From Flavihumibacter rivuli (GTDB taxonomy: Bacteria; Bacteroidota; Bacteroidia; Chitinophagales; Chitinophagaceae): a DNA stretch of 64,000 nt. Positions 8,549 to 17,149 of the stretch are shown piece by piece. Every line of letters starts with the position of its first letter. Position 1 is the first letter of the stretch. The position numbers and the translations under genes were made by a program. The stretch covers positions 1,950,001-2,014,000 of the forward strand of contig NZ_CP092334.1 in the NCBI RefSeq assembly GCF_018595685.2, written 5' to 3'. The notes beneath the pieces were generated by a model that worked only from the letters and a program-made list of their open reading frames with translations, made no database searches and was not told the origin of the DNA.

Positions 8549-8998
8549 CTATAGTGTCAGTTTATCCTTAAGTAAGCGGCCACTTTCAGCAAAAACAAGG
8601 TCGCGTTTGTTAAGGTCCGATTTTTTCACCAAAAGCCTGTATTCGCTCCGGTCATCCGGGTAAATGAGTTGGTACACATCTTCAACCTCCCAATCAGCAT
8701 ATTTGCTTTTCTCCAACCCTTCCTCAACAGATTTGGGAAGGTCATCACGACCGATCACTTTCTGTGACAATACCCAGGTGCCGTCATTCTTGAAAGTAGC
8801 TTCATAGGACTCACCTTTCAGTTGGAAAGCAACCAAATAATGGGTGAGTTTATCCTTCCACTCCACACTCTCCGCATTGCGGTACTTGTATTTGAAAGCA
8901 TCCGTTACTTCAGCAGGTATCTTCCTTAACTGAGCCTGGGCTTCCCCGCCAATTATGGCAATTGCAAAGACCATGACCATGAATACCAATCTTTTCAT
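8549..8998 (-). CDS. PepSY-like (DUF2874-type) periplasmic protein
   Basis: 149 residues starting at the ATG at 8998, with a signal peptide (MKRLVFMVMVFAIAIIGGEAQAQ). The mature part has two PepSY-like alpha/beta units: VTDAFKYKYRNAESVEWKDK then YEATFKNDGTWV, and LPKSVEEGLEKSKYADWEVE then YRLLVKK. Such proteins are common in Bacteroidota and are thought to be small periplasmic binding or inhibitor domains; no enzymatic residues are visible. Its own terminator follows. A 7-of-8 -7 box (GATATTTG on the minus strand, 9019-9026) lies just upstream. The family call is by pattern, not search. Confidence 0.75.
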   Translation of the reverse strand: MKRLVFMVMVFAIAIIGGEAQAQLRKIPAEVTDAFKYKYRNAESVEWKDKLTHYLVAFQLKGESYEATFKNDGTWVLSQKVIGRDDLPKSVEEGLEKSKYADWEVEDVYQLIYPDDRSEYRLLVKKSDLNKRDLVFAESGRLLKDKLTL

Positions 8999-9057
8999 CC
9001 TGACTTTTTTAACTGTTACAAATATCCCATACACTATGAAAAGAAAATCATAAAATC

Positions 9058-9726
9058 CTACTCTCCAGTGCCCTGGACCACGATAACGATCTCCCCTTTT
9101 ACGGTTTTCTGTTTGAAATAGGCAGCCACTTCGGCCAGGCTTCCCCGTTTGTTCTCTTCGAACATCTTGGTCAACTCCCTGCTTACGCAGCATAACCTTT
9201 CACCACCAAAATACTGGGCCATCTCCTCTAGTGTTTTCACCAAACGCATGGGCGACTCATAAAAGACCATGGTCCTTTCTTCCGTGGCAAGTTTCCTGAA
9301 CATGGTCTGCCGGCCCTTCTTCAATGGCAGGAAGCCTTCAAAACAAAACCTGTTGATGGGCAACCCACTGTTCACCAATGCCGGGACAAAGGCGGTGGCA
9401 CCGGGCAGGCATTCCACCTTAACTTCCTGACGGATACATTCCCTGACAAGAAGGAATGCAGGGTCTGATATCCCGGGTGTTCCTGCATCCGTGAGCACAG
9501 CCATCGTTTTTCCCTGCTTCAACTGGTCAACGAGGTGTTGCAAAACCTTGTGCTCATTGTGCTGGTGGTATGGCGTCAAAGGCTTCTGGATCTGGTAATG
9601 GTTCAGCAGGCGTGCAGAGTTCCGGGTATCTTCTGCAAGGATCACATCTACCTGCTTCAGCACCTCCAGGGCCCTCAGGGTAATATCCTGTAGGTTGCCA
9701 ATGGGGGAAGGAACTAAATAAAGCAT
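9058..9726 (-). CDS. rsmI: 16S rRNA (cytidine-1402-2'-O)-methyltransferase
   Basis: Adds the 2'-O-methyl group to C1402 of 16S rRNA in the decoding centre. The 222-residue protein is a tetrapyrrole-methylase fold: LYLVPSPIGNLQDITLRAL at the N-terminus, then ILAEDTRNSARLL, the SAM-binding AVLTDAGTPGISDPAFLL, PGATAFVPALVNSGLP, and FYESPMRLVKTLEE. It ends in EIVIVVQGTGE, so it lacks the longer C-terminal domain of the E. coli protein. The ATG at 9726 gives the canonical start. There is no obvious operon partner; purS lies about 210 bases upstream, beyond a terminator. Confidence 0.95.
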   Translation of the reverse strand: MLYLVPSPIGNLQDITLRALEVLKQVDVILAEDTRNSARLLNHYQIQKPLTPYHQHNEHKVLQHLVDQLKQGKTMAVLTDAGTPGISDPAFLLVRECIRQEVKVECLPGATAFVPALVNSGLPINRFCFEGFLPLKKGRQTMFRKLATEERTMVFYESPMRLVKTLEEMAQYFGGERLCCVSRELTKMFEENKRGSLAEVAAYFKQKTVKGEIVIVVQGTGE

Positions 9727-9885
9727 GTTAACTGCTCGGTTGGTTAGAGAATGGGAAAAGCAAGGGTATCATAGCAGATGGCCCACTATTGTCCAGGCTT
9801 GGGAAATGCCTGGATAACAGGGTTAAGGAATTTGTATTGATCCGCCTTCCGTTGGAGGGTCAAATCCACTTTTCCCTAAAACGAA

Positions 9886-9912
9886 GAAAACAGTAGCTCT
9901 ACTACTGTTTTC
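9886..9912 (-). terminator. Terminator downstream of the pssA-purS unit
   Basis: An 11-bp perfect stem (9886-9896 with 9902-9912, 5-base loop). On the minus strand it is followed by a T-rich stretch. It lies 25 bases past the purS stop, with nothing else recognisable in the 210-base gap to rsmI. Confidence 0.8.
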
Positions 9913-9936
9913 CTGTTCTATGATACACAAACAAAA

Positions 9937-10182
9937 TTAGTTTACACTGATCTCGAATTGCTCCATCACAGGGTTGGCCAACAGTTTTTTAGCGGCCTGC
10001 TCAGCAATGGATTTGGCTTCTTCAGCAGAAGCCGCTTCAACCTGCAGCGTAATATTCTTACCGATGCGAACATCCTGGATGGCAGAGAGCCCAAGGTTAC
10101 CCAATCCGCCCAATACAGCCTTACCCTGGGGGTCCAGCAGGTCTTTCAGCGGCATTACTTTTACCTGTACAGAGAAAGTCAT
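9937..10182 (-). CDS. purS: Phosphoribosylformylglycinamidine synthase, PurS subunit
   Basis: An 81-residue dimeric scaffold protein that bridges PurL and PurQ in the fourth step of purine synthesis. The sequence begins MTFSVQVKVMPLKDLLDPQG and has the expected LGNLGLSAIQDVRIGKNI and AKKLLANPVMEQFEI blocks. It overlaps the end of pssA by 4 bases (ATGA), so translation is probably coupled. purL and purQ are not in the window. Its presence implies a three-subunit FGAM synthase; many Bacteroidota use one long PurL chain instead. Confidence 0.9.
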   Translation of the reverse strand: MTFSVQVKVMPLKDLLDPQGKAVLGGLGNLGLSAIQDVRIGKNITLQVEAASAEEAKSIAEQAAKKLLANPVMEQFEISVN

Positions 10183-10943
10183 TCTTTTCGATTTTTAAGC
10201 GCCAAAGATACAACAATGTAGGTAAGGAAGATTACCGGCATCGCAGCCCATTTCAGTAAAATTGCCGCAATCACTGCTATCCCGGCAATCAACAGCTTGG
10301 GCAGGTTGTTCTTAAGGGTGAAATCCTTGAATTTCAGGGCCATGATGGGAATATTGCTTACCATCAGGTAGCTCAGCAACAGGATCACCAGGTAGATCAC
10401 CCACTTGTTGAGGAGCAGGTTGACGATGGCCTCATTTCCGGAGAACCAATAGATCAGGGGAAAAGATGCTACTGTAAGGCCTACTGCCGGAGTAGGCACG
10501 CCCTTGAATCCATATTCCTGTCCGGGATCGATATTGAACTTTGCCAGCCGGTAAGCCGCAGCACAGGGTACCAGCACTGCAGGCAGCAACCAGGCCATTG
10601 ATACATCCAGTCCATTCTCCTCCCTGGCAAAGCTGAGGCGGAGGAACTGGTAAAGGATCAGGCCAGGGGCAACCCCAAAGCTAACTACATCTGCAAGGGA
10701 GTCCAGTTCCTTTCCCAGGGGGCTGGTCGCTTTTAATAACCGTGCCACAAATCCGTCGAAGAAATCAACAACAGCCGCCAATCCAATGAACAGGGAGGCC
10801 AGCCAGATCCGCTCCGGCATATCAACCAGGTATTCACCTTCGGGGCCATTGGCAATGACTATCCCGTTCTGGAGAATGACGATGATGGCCAAAAATCCAA
10901 AGACAAGATTCAATAATGTAAAAATGTTGGGGATCTGCTTCAT
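10179..10943 (-). CDS. pssA: CDP-diacylglycerol-serine O-phosphatidyltransferase
   Basis: Makes phosphatidylserine, the precursor of phosphatidylethanolamine, in the inner membrane. The ATG at 10943 (MKQIPNIFTLLNLVFGFLAI) was preferred over the upstream open frame because it starts the family-like first helix. The CDP-alcohol phosphotransferase signature D-G-x2-A-R-x8-G-x3-D-x3-D is fully present (DGFVAR, then GKELDSLAD). It has 254 residues with about seven hydrophobic segments. It follows pepP by 81 bases and overlaps purS by 4 bases. Confidence 0.93.
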   Translation of the reverse strand: MKQIPNIFTLLNLVFGFLAIIVILQNGIVIANGPEGEYLVDMPERIWLASLFIGLAAVVDFFDGFVARLLKATSPLGKELDSLADVVSFGVAPGLILYQFLRLSFAREENGLDVSMAWLLPAVLVPCAAAYRLAKFNIDPGQEYGFKGVPTPAVGLTVASFPLIYWFSGNEAIVNLLLNKWVIYLVILLLSYLMVSNIPIMALKFKDFTLKNNLPKLLIAGIAVIAAILLKWAAMPVIFLTYIVVSLALKNRKE

Positions 10944-11024
10944 ACTGCGTTTATGCCTAAGCGTTAGTAATGGTATTAGGGAAGAAGCTATCCCCCTGCC
11001 GTACTGGTGGAGGATAGCGGTCAT

Positions 11025-12314
11025 TTATTTTTTCATGAGCCTTTCAATCTCATCGGCCTTGATCGGGATATTTGCCATCAGGTCTTTGTTGCCTGTACGG
11101 GTTATCCAGACATTGTTCTCGATCCTGATGCCCATCTTTTCTTCTTCAATGTAGATTCCCGGCTCCACAGTAAACACCATTCCTGCTTTGATGGGTTCAG
11201 TACGGGTACCCAGGTCATGCACATCGATACCGAGGTGATGGCTGATGCCATGGTAAAGGTACTTTCGGTACGCCCTGTTATCGGGATCCTCATTCTTCAC
11301 ATCCTCCTTCTTCAGCAATCCCAGTTTCAGGAACTGGCGGGTAGCTTCCTCCCCTACTTTATCGGTATAGGCCAGAATTGAAATGCCGGGCTTCAGCAAA
11401 CTTTTCGCATAGTCGTGCAGGTGAAGGCAGGCATTATACACTTCCTTCTGCCGCTTGGTAAACTTACCACTTACCGGTACCGTACGGGTCAGGTCCGCAC
11501 AATAGCCGCCGTACTCGGCTCCGAAATCCATGAGCACCAGTTCCCCTTCCATGCATTCCTGGTTATTGGAAACATAATGCAATGTCCTTGCCCTGTCACC
11601 GCTGGCGATGATGCTTCCATAAGCCTGGCCGGTAGCCCGGTTACGCAGGAATTCATGCATGATCTCCGCTTCTATCTCGTATTCCATTACCCCAGGGCGA
11701 ATGAAGCCCAATAACCTACGGAACGTCTTTTCGGTAATATTAATAGCTTCCTGTATCACGGCCACTTCCATCGGGGTTTTAATGGCCCTGAGTTCTTTCA
11801 TGATCCTGGCACTACGGCGATAGTTATGCAGGGGATAGCGCCTGCGCATCTCTTCGGCAAAACGATAATCCCTTACCGGAACGAGGTTGGCCTTGCGGTC
11901 ATTTTCGTTGGTATTCAAATAAATGGTTTCGGCAAGGTGGATCAGGGGCTGAAGGAAGCCATCCAGGGAGTCGAGCCATACGATGGAACTGATGCCGGAA
12001 ATAGCAGTAGCCTCATGCTTGCGCAAACGGTGCCCATCCCATTTTTCCTTCAGTTCATTGGGCCTCACCAGCACTAGCACCTCCCTGAATTTGGGATCCG
12101 GGTTGTCAGGGAAGAGTATCAGCATGGTGTCTTCCTGCTCAATGCCGGTTAGCCAGTAGAGGTCGGAATTTTGCTTGAATTTATACAAGGCGTCACCATT
12201 GGAAGGCAACTCATCATTACTGTTGAAAATGGCGATGGAATTCTTCTCCATCATCTTCACGAAGCGCTTCCTGTTCTCCACAAACAACTTAGGGTCCAGC
12301 GGTAAATATTTCAT
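11025..12314 (-). CDS. pepP: Xaa-Pro aminopeptidase (M24B)
   Basis: Removes N-terminal residues that precede proline, using two metal ions in a pita-bread fold. The protein has 429 residues from the ATG at 12314; the frame also has a TTG two codons upstream. The N-terminal AMP_N domain (about 1-150) includes DLYWLTGIEQEDTMLIL. The catalytic domain carries the metal ligands: Asp residues in LMDFGAEYGGYCADLTR, His in YHGISHHLGIDVHD, and Glu in FTVEPGIYIEEE and IRIENNVWIT. It is probably cytosolic, as no signal peptide is seen. It heads a minus-strand run into pssA and purS. Confidence 0.93.
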   Translation of the reverse strand: MKYLPLDPKLFVENRKRFVKMMEKNSIAIFNSNDELPSNGDALYKFKQNSDLYWLTGIEQEDTMLILFPDNPDPKFREVLVLVRPNELKEKWDGHRLRKHEATAISGISSIVWLDSLDGFLQPLIHLAETIYLNTNENDRKANLVPVRDYRFAEEMRRRYPLHNYRRSARIMKELRAIKTPMEVAVIQEAINITEKTFRRLLGFIRPGVMEYEIEAEIMHEFLRNRATGQAYGSIIASGDRARTLHYVSNNQECMEGELVLMDFGAEYGGYCADLTRTVPVSGKFTKRQKEVYNACLHLHDYAKSLLKPGISILAYTDKVGEEATRQFLKLGLLKKEDVKNEDPDNRAYRKYLYHGISHHLGIDVHDLGTRTEPIKAGMVFTVEPGIYIEEEKMGIRIENNVWITRTGNKDLMANIPIKADEIERLMKK

Positions 12315-12443
12315 CGACAATAGTTTAGTTCAGGGGGCTAAAATTAACCATCATTTTGAATCAGCCCAGAAAAAAACAATGTTCAAACAAGTATAAAAAA
12401 TCGGGAAAAAACGGCCGGAACTAAAAAATCGGAATCCTCCAAC

Positions 12444-12457
12444 CTAACAATTGTTAG
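12444..12457. promoter_or_regulatory. Perfect 14-bp palindrome upstream of pckA
   Basis: CTAACAATTGTTAG is a perfect 14-bp inverted repeat in the 295-base gap between the divergent pepP and pckA genes, about 120 bases before the pckA -7 box. It has no T-run, so it is not a terminator. It looks like an operator for a dimeric regulator, which is an inference. Further right (12491-12520) there is an AT-rich imperfect inverted repeat. Confidence 0.4.
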
Positions 12458-12579
12458 CGCAAATACCATCCAAACAATTCCCTCTGAATTGAAATTATTT
12501 TCATCGTTTTTGAAATAATATTAATGTTTTTTCAAAGTGTAAGCGGTACACATTGCTACCTGCCTTTGGCCTCAACTCC

Positions 12580-12587
12580 TAGTTTTG
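12580..12587 (+). promoter_or_regulatory. Putative -7 box (TAGTTTTG) of pckA
   Basis: An exact match to TAnnTTTG, 22 bases before the chosen ATG at 12610. No well-spaced -33 TTTG is present: the nearest upstream TTTG is 11 bases away and a TTG is 24 bases away. Confidence 0.45.
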
Positions 12588-12609
12588 TACCCTCAAACGA
12601 TTGCACTAT

Positions 12610-14214
12610 ATGTCAGTACCTACGATTAGTATCCCTACCAACCAACTGGTGAAATTGGGTTTAAAGTCTGCGGAAAACATTCATTACCAACTCAGTCCTG
12701 AAGAGCTCGTGCAAGACACCCTCCGCATTGGGGAAGGTGTGCTGAACGATACAGGCGCCCTGGTCATCAGGACAGGAGAGTTTACCGGCAGGAGCCCTAA
12801 AGACAAATTCATCGTAAAGGACGAGATCACTGCCCATTCGGTTCACTGGAATGATTTTAATATCCCGATCGACGAGTCCTATTTCTTTACCATCAAGAAT
12901 AAGATCACCGACTACCTTACCAGCCGCAATGAATTGTGGGTAAGGGACGCCTATGCCTGTGCGGATGAACGTTTCCGTTTGAATATTCGCATCGTGAATG
13001 AAAAGCCCTGGATCAACCTCTTTTCCTATAATATGTTCCTGAGGCCAACAGAGGCTGAACTGGAAAACTTTGAACCCGAATGGACCATCCTATCGGCCCC
13101 CGGGCTCAGGCTGGATCCCAAGGAATGCGGAACCCGCCAGCACAATGCAGCGGTTGTATCATTCAAGTACAAGACCATCCTGATCGCAGGTACAGGTTAT
13201 ACCGGTGAGACCAAGAAAGGCATCTTTACCATCCTCAATTTCATCCTGCCCCACCAGAAAAATGTACTGAGCATGCACTGCTCTGCCAACATGGGTGAGA
13301 ATGGAGATACGGCGCTGTTCTTCGGCCTCAGTGGCACAGGAAAAACAACGCTGAGCGCTGATCCCCACCGCAAACTGATCGGCGACGATGAGCATGGCTG
13401 GACGGACAACAATATTTTCAACTTTGAAGGCGGATGCTATGCCAAGTGCATCAACCTGACCGAGGAGAAGGAACCCGAGATCTATAATGCCATCCGTCCG
13501 GGTGCGCTGGTAGAGAACACTACCTTCTATGAGGGTTCCAATATCATCAACTTTGATGATGGGTCAATAACCGAAAACACCAGGGTGTCCTATCCCCTTG
13601 ACTATATCAGCAATGCCCAGGAACCTTCGATCGGGAATATCCCGAATAATATCTTCTTCCTGACCTGCGACGCTTATGGTGTACTCCCGCCGATTTCCAG
13701 GCTGACACCAGAGCAGGCCATGTACCAGTTCATTTCCGGTTACACGGCAAAGGTTGCCGGTACGGAAGCCGGTATAACCGAGCCCAAATCTACCTTCAGC
13801 GCTTGTTTTGGCGCACCATTCCTTCCCCTCCACCCCGGAAAATATGCCGAAATGCTGGGTGAAAAAATGAGGAAGCACAATGTAAAGGTTTGGCTGGTGA
13901 ATACCGGTTGGACAGGCGGTCCTTATGGAACCGGGAACAGGATGAAACTTGGCTTTACCCGTGCCATGATCACGGCTGCCCTTAATGGCGAGCTGGACAA
14001 TGTGGCCTATGAAACCCATCCGGTATTTGGAATGCAAATGCCGACCACTTGTCCCCATGTTCCGGCAGAATTACTGAACCCTAGGAATACCTGGGAAAAT
14101 GTTGCTGCTTATGATGAAGCTGCCCGCAACCTTGCCGGACAGTTCATCAAAAATTTTGAAAAATATGCATCTGGCGTAGCTGCTGAGATCCTCGCGGCTG
14201 CACCAAAGCCATAA
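12610..14214 (+). CDS. pckA: Phosphoenolpyruvate carboxykinase (ATP)
   Basis: Interconverts oxaloacetate and phosphoenolpyruvate with ATP/ADP at the start of gluconeogenesis, or as a CO2-fixing step in fermentation. It has 534 residues from the ATG at 12610; a TTG three codons upstream is in frame but less likely. Motifs are TGRSPKDKFIV near the N-terminus, the kinase-1a P-loop GLSGTGKTTLS (Lys245), the metal-binding LIGDDEHGW, and NTGWTGGPYGTGNRM. It is preceded by its own -7 box and a palindrome and followed by two terminators in tandem, so it is a well-insulated single gene. Confidence 0.97.
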   Translation: MSVPTISIPTNQLVKLGLKSAENIHYQLSPEELVQDTLRIGEGVLNDTGALVIRTGEFTGRSPKDKFIVKDEITAHSVHWNDFNIPIDESYFFTIKNKITDYLTSRNELWVRDAYACADERFRLNIRIVNEKPWINLFSYNMFLRPTEAELENFEPEWTILSAPGLRLDPKECGTRQHNAAVVSFKYKTILIAGTGYTGETKKGIFTILNFILPHQKNVLSMHCSANMGENGDTALFFGLSGTGKTTLSADPHRKLIGDDEHGWTDNNIFNFEGGCYAKCINLTEEKEPEIYNAIRPGALVENTTFYEGSNIINFDDGSITENTRVSYPLDYISNAQEPSIGNIPNNIFFLTCDAYGVLPPISRLTPEQAMYQFISGYTAKVAGTEAGITEPKSTFSACFGAPFLPLHPGKYAEMLGEKMRKHNVKVWLVNTGWTGGPYGTGNRMKLGFTRAMITAALNGELDNVAYETHPVFGMQMPTTCPHVPAELLNPRNTWENVAAYDEAARNLAGQFIKNFEKYASGVAAEILAAAPKP

Positions 14215-14219
14215 TCGTT

Positions 14220-14249
14220 TACCCGTACAGAACCCGGGTAGTTTTTTTT
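14220..14249 (+). terminator. First pckA terminator
   Basis: A 6-bp stem (TACCCG at 14220-14225 with CGGGTA at 14235-14240) is followed by G and a run of eight T. It begins 5 bases after the pckA stop. Confidence 0.8.
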
Positions 14250-14271
14250 CGGTCTCAAACGTTGCTTGCAG

Positions 14272-14301
14272 TCCGCCCCATTTTTGGGGCGGAATTTTTT
14301 T
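14272..14301 (+). terminator. Second pckA terminator
   Basis: A 9-bp GC-rich stem (TCCGCCCCA at 14272-14280 with TGGGGCGGA at 14285-14293, loop TTTT) is followed by a run of seven T. It lies 22 bases after the first terminator and is the stronger of the two. Confidence 0.9.
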
Positions 14302-14368
14302 ATAAATCTTAGCAATTAGCCCCTCCCTGAATTTTTACTGATAAGGAAAGGAAATGTAATTTGTAGGC

Positions 14369-14905
14369 ATGATCATCCAGCTGTTGCTCATCATTATCAC
14401 CTTCCTGCCCAACCCGGACCCCAACCCCAAGGCAACGATCGACTGGCGGGAAAGGAGGAAATTGAACTGGTCGGATTTCAAGGGCATTCCCGACCTGAGT
14501 TCACCCAATGCCGCACTTACCTCTACTTCCATCCTCATTTCCTATGGGTATGATAAGACCAGCTTTACCTACCAGCTCAAATGCGTGTTCCATCCGGAGA
14601 AATCATGGACAAAAGTGAAGAGTGACCTCATCCTTACCCATGAGCAGGGGCACTTCGATATTACCCAGATCTTTACCCGGAAACTCAATAAGGAACTGAT
14701 GGGCTATAAGTATGACCCATCGAATGTGGAAAAGGATATCCAATCAATTTACCAGCGCATCCACCAGGAACAGGACGCCTTCCAGCGGACCTACGACCGC
14801 GAGACCAATTTTTCCCGGAATGCCATTAAACAGGATGAATGGAACCTGAAAATGGAAAAGGAATTGATGGAACTGGAACAGTATTCGAACTATCCCAATC
14901 AGTAA
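14369..14905 (+). CDS. DUF922-type putative zinc protease
   Basis: 178 residues with a hydrophobic N-terminus (MIIQLLLIIITFL) that is probably a signal peptide or anchor. The body has the DUF922 pattern: LNWSDFKGIPDLSSPNAALT, then LILTHEQGHFDITQIFTRKL with the zinc motif HEQGH (His91, Glu92, His95). A helical, charged C-terminus follows (YQRIHQEQDAFQRTYDRET). DUF922 proteins are described as putative Zn-dependent proteases, and the substrate is unknown. It is separated from pckA by two terminators and is convergent with the deoxynucleoside kinase gene. Confidence 0.82.
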   Translation: MIIQLLLIIITFLPNPDPNPKATIDWRERRKLNWSDFKGIPDLSSPNAALTSTSILISYGYDKTSFTYQLKCVFHPEKSWTKVKSDLILTHEQGHFDITQIFTRKLNKELMGYKYDPSNVEKDIQSIYQRIHQEQDAFQRTYDRETNFSRNAIKQDEWNLKMEKELMELEQYSNYPNQ

Positions 14906-14932
14906 CAATAACTGCCCCATAGGATATTGTCC

Positions 14933-14972
14933 AAAAAAAAGGCAATGCCTGCAGTTGGGAGGGACATTGCCT
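14933..14972 (-). terminator. Terminator of the deoxynucleoside kinase gene
   Basis: An 8-bp stem (14940-14947 with 14965-14972) has a 17-base loop. On the minus strand it is followed directly by a run of eight T (14933-14940 as A on the plus strand). It starts 30 bases past the kinase stop. Confidence 0.75.
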
Positions 14973-15001
14973 GTAATGAGATGGTAAAAGGAAACAGACC
15001 G

Positions 15002-15637
15002 TCAGAATAGTCCGTAAAGCTGGGCATCGATCTTGGTGATGATCTCACCCAGGTGTTCATCGTTCTCCGCGAATTTATTCTTGTCAACATCGATCACCAG
15101 CAAGGATCCCTCCTTGTAGCCTTCGATCCATTTGTTGTAATAATCGTTAAGGCGCTTGAGGTAGTCGAGGCGGATATTCTCTTCATATTCCCTGCCCCTT
15201 TTCTGGATCTGCCCTACCAGCGTAGGTACAGAAGCCTGGAGGTAGATCATCAGGTCGGGTGGCTGGATCATGGACTTCAGTGTCTGGAAAAAGAGGAAAT
15301 AATTGTCATAGTCCCGCTTGCTCATCAAACCCATTTCATGCAGGTTGGGGGCAAAGATGTGTGCATCCTCATAAATGGTCCTGTCCTGTATAACGGTCTC
15401 GGTACCACGATGAATTTCCAGTATCTGGTTGATGCGGCTGTTCAGGAAATAGATCTGCAGGTTAAAACTCCACCTGGGCATATCTTCATAGAAGTCATTC
15501 AGGTAAGGGTTATGGTCCACATCCTCGAACTGGGGGATCCATTTATAATGTTTACTGAGCAATTCAGTGAGGGTTGTTTTACCTGCACCAATATTGCCTG
15601 CAATTGCTATATGCTTTGCTTTTTTTCCTTTAGCCAT
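15002..15637 (-). CDS. Deoxynucleoside kinase (dGuo/dAdo kinase family)
   Basis: Phosphorylates salvaged deoxynucleosides with ATP. It has 211 residues from the ATG at 15637; a GTG four codons upstream is in frame. The P-loop is AIAGNIGAGKTTLTELL. The substrate and lid motifs are QFEDVDHNPYLNDFYED, the DRTIYEDAHIF block corresponding to the family's ERSxYED, and KRGREYEENIRLDYLKRLN with the arginine-rich lid. Bacteria often carry such an enzyme as a deoxyguanosine or deoxyadenosine kinase; the exact base preference cannot be read. It lies downstream of trpS on the same strand. Confidence 0.88.
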   Translation of the reverse strand: MAKGKKAKHIAIAGNIGAGKTTLTELLSKHYKWIPQFEDVDHNPYLNDFYEDMPRWSFNLQIYFLNSRINQILEIHRGTETVIQDRTIYEDAHIFAPNLHEMGLMSKRDYDNYFLFFQTLKSMIQPPDLMIYLQASVPTLVGQIQKRGREYEENIRLDYLKRLNDYYNKWIEGYKEGSLLVIDVDKNKFAENDEHLGEIITKIDAQLYGLF

Positions 15638-15714
15638 AAAATGATCCACTGCCTAATGCAGGATTGACAAATTAAACAAAATGTAGAGCCGAAAAAATTT
15701 CCTTTACCTGAAAA

Positions 15715-16722
15715 TTAATAGTATTTGAGTCCCATGGCAGTGCGTACAAGGTCCATGGTCTTCCGGGCACTTTCCCTTGCCTTTTCTGCACCCATTTCCA
15801 TGATCCTTTCCAGGTAGGCATGGTCATTACGGATGGCCTCTGCCCTTTCCCTTACCGGACGGATGAATGCCACCATATCCTCAGCCAGTTGCTTCTTCAT
15901 GTCGCCATATCGAATGATGCAGTTATCATAGTCCGCCTCAAACTTCGCGAGCACTTCCGCTGCCGAAACCAGTCGCATCAGGTTGAAGATATTCTCTATG
16001 TATTCAGGCTTAACCGAAAATGGTTCGGTAGGTCCGCTATCGGTTTTGGCCTTCATCACTTTCTTACGGATAAGTTCATCATCGTCGGAAAGGTAGAGGG
16101 TGGCATACTGGTTCTCACTTTTACTCATCTTCCCTGCCCCATCCAGGCTGGGCACCTTGATCAGTTCTTCCCCGAAGTTGAACGCAAAAGGTTCAGGAAA
16201 CACTTCACCATAACGATGGTTGAAGCGGTTGGCAAAATTGCGGCTCATCTCCAGGTGTTGTTCCTGGTCCTTTCCTACCGGCACCAGTGTTGCCCGGTGC
16301 AGAAGGATATCCGCTGCCTGAAGGACAGGATAAGTCAGCAATCCGGCATTCACATTCTCCGGGTGCAGCCTTACTTTTTCCTTAAAGGTCACGGTCTTTT
16401 CCAGCTCGCCCTTGTAGGCCAGCATGTTCATGTACATATAGAGCTCGGCCGTTTCGTAAATATGGCTCTGGCAGTATAGTGCCACTTTCTCGGGGTCGAG
16501 TCCGCAGGCGATGTTCTCGGCCAGTACCCGGTGAACATTCTGCCTGAGTTCTTTTGTATCGGGATGGGTGGTCAGCGAATGGATATCGGCCACCATGAAA
16601 TAACACTCGTATTCTTCCTGCATCCGAACATAGTTGCGGATGGCACCAAAGTAGTTACCCAGGTGCAGGAAACCGGTACTCCGGATCCCGCTCATTACTA
16701 TAGCTTTCTTACCCTTTTCCAT
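15715..16722 (-). CDS. trpS: Tryptophanyl-tRNA synthetase
   Basis: Class I synthetase charging tRNA-Trp. It has 335 residues from the ATG at 16722 (MEKGKKAIVMSGIRSTGFLHLGN), preferred over an upstream TTG. The HIGH-equivalent is STGFLHLGNYFGAI, the tryptophan-binding region includes LVPVGKDQEQHLEMSRNFANRF, and the KMSKS loop is GAGKMSKSENQY. It is divergent from gatC with a 104-base gap and upstream of the deoxynucleoside kinase with a 77-base gap. Confidence 0.96.
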   Translation of the reverse strand: MEKGKKAIVMSGIRSTGFLHLGNYFGAIRNYVRMQEEYECYFMVADIHSLTTHPDTKELRQNVHRVLAENIACGLDPEKVALYCQSHIYETAELYMYMNMLAYKGELEKTVTFKEKVRLHPENVNAGLLTYPVLQAADILLHRATLVPVGKDQEQHLEMSRNFANRFNHRYGEVFPEPFAFNFGEELIKVPSLDGAGKMSKSENQYATLYLSDDDELIRKKVMKAKTDSGPTEPFSVKPEYIENIFNLMRLVSAAEVLAKFEADYDNCIIRYGDMKKQLAEDMVAFIRPVRERAEAIRNDHAYLERIMEMGAEKARESARKTMDLVRTAMGLKYY

Positions 16723-16806
16723 AGAGCGGCGAAGATAAGAAGGTTTACCTTTCAAGCACTAAACCAACCGTTGTTCCTTTCCCTCCGGAAAGCCACCCAA
16801 TTCCTT

Positions 16807-16814
16807 TATTTTTG
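16807..16814 (+). promoter_or_regulatory. Putative -7 box (TATTTTTG) of gatC
   Basis: An exact TAnnTTTG match 12 bases before the gatC ATG, implying a very short leader. No -33 TTTG is found at 19-20 bases upstream. Confidence 0.45.
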
Positions 16815-16826
16815 CTGATACCACTT

Positions 16827-17126
16827 ATGGAACTTACAAACGAAACCATACGACAACTGGCAAACCTGGCGAGGCTGGAGTTTAATGAAGAAGACACTAT
16901 CCAGATCCGGAAGGACCTGGAAAAAATGATCTCCTTCGTTGAGAAATTGGGTGAGCTGGATACAGAAGGAGTAGAACCCCTGTTGCACATGACCTCCAAT
17001 ACAGATGTGTTGAGGGAGGATATCCCTGCAGGTTCGATAACCCGGGAAGAAGGCTTGTACAATGCGCCTGATTCCAATGGAACTTTCTTTTTCGTACCCA
17101 AAGTGATCAAAAAACAGCAATCCTAA
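16827..17126 (+). CDS. gatC: Aspartyl/glutamyl-tRNA amidotransferase subunit C
   Basis: Small subunit of the GatCAB complex, which converts Glu-tRNA-Gln or Asp-tRNA-Asn to the amidated form; it holds GatA and GatB together. It has 99 residues from the ATG at 16827 ([19 protein letters not shown]). The [19 protein letters not shown] helix and the [19 protein letters not shown] stretch are characteristic. It probably shares a transcript with the ABC ATPase gene 23 bases downstream. gatA and gatB are not in the window. Confidence 0.93.
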   Translation: MELTNETIRQLANLARLEFNEEDTIQIRKDLEKMISFVEKLGELDTEGVEPLLHMTSNTDVLREDIPAGSITREEGLYNAPDSNGTFFFVPKVIKKQQS

Positions 17127-17149
17127 AACCTGGGAGAAGGAATACACTA

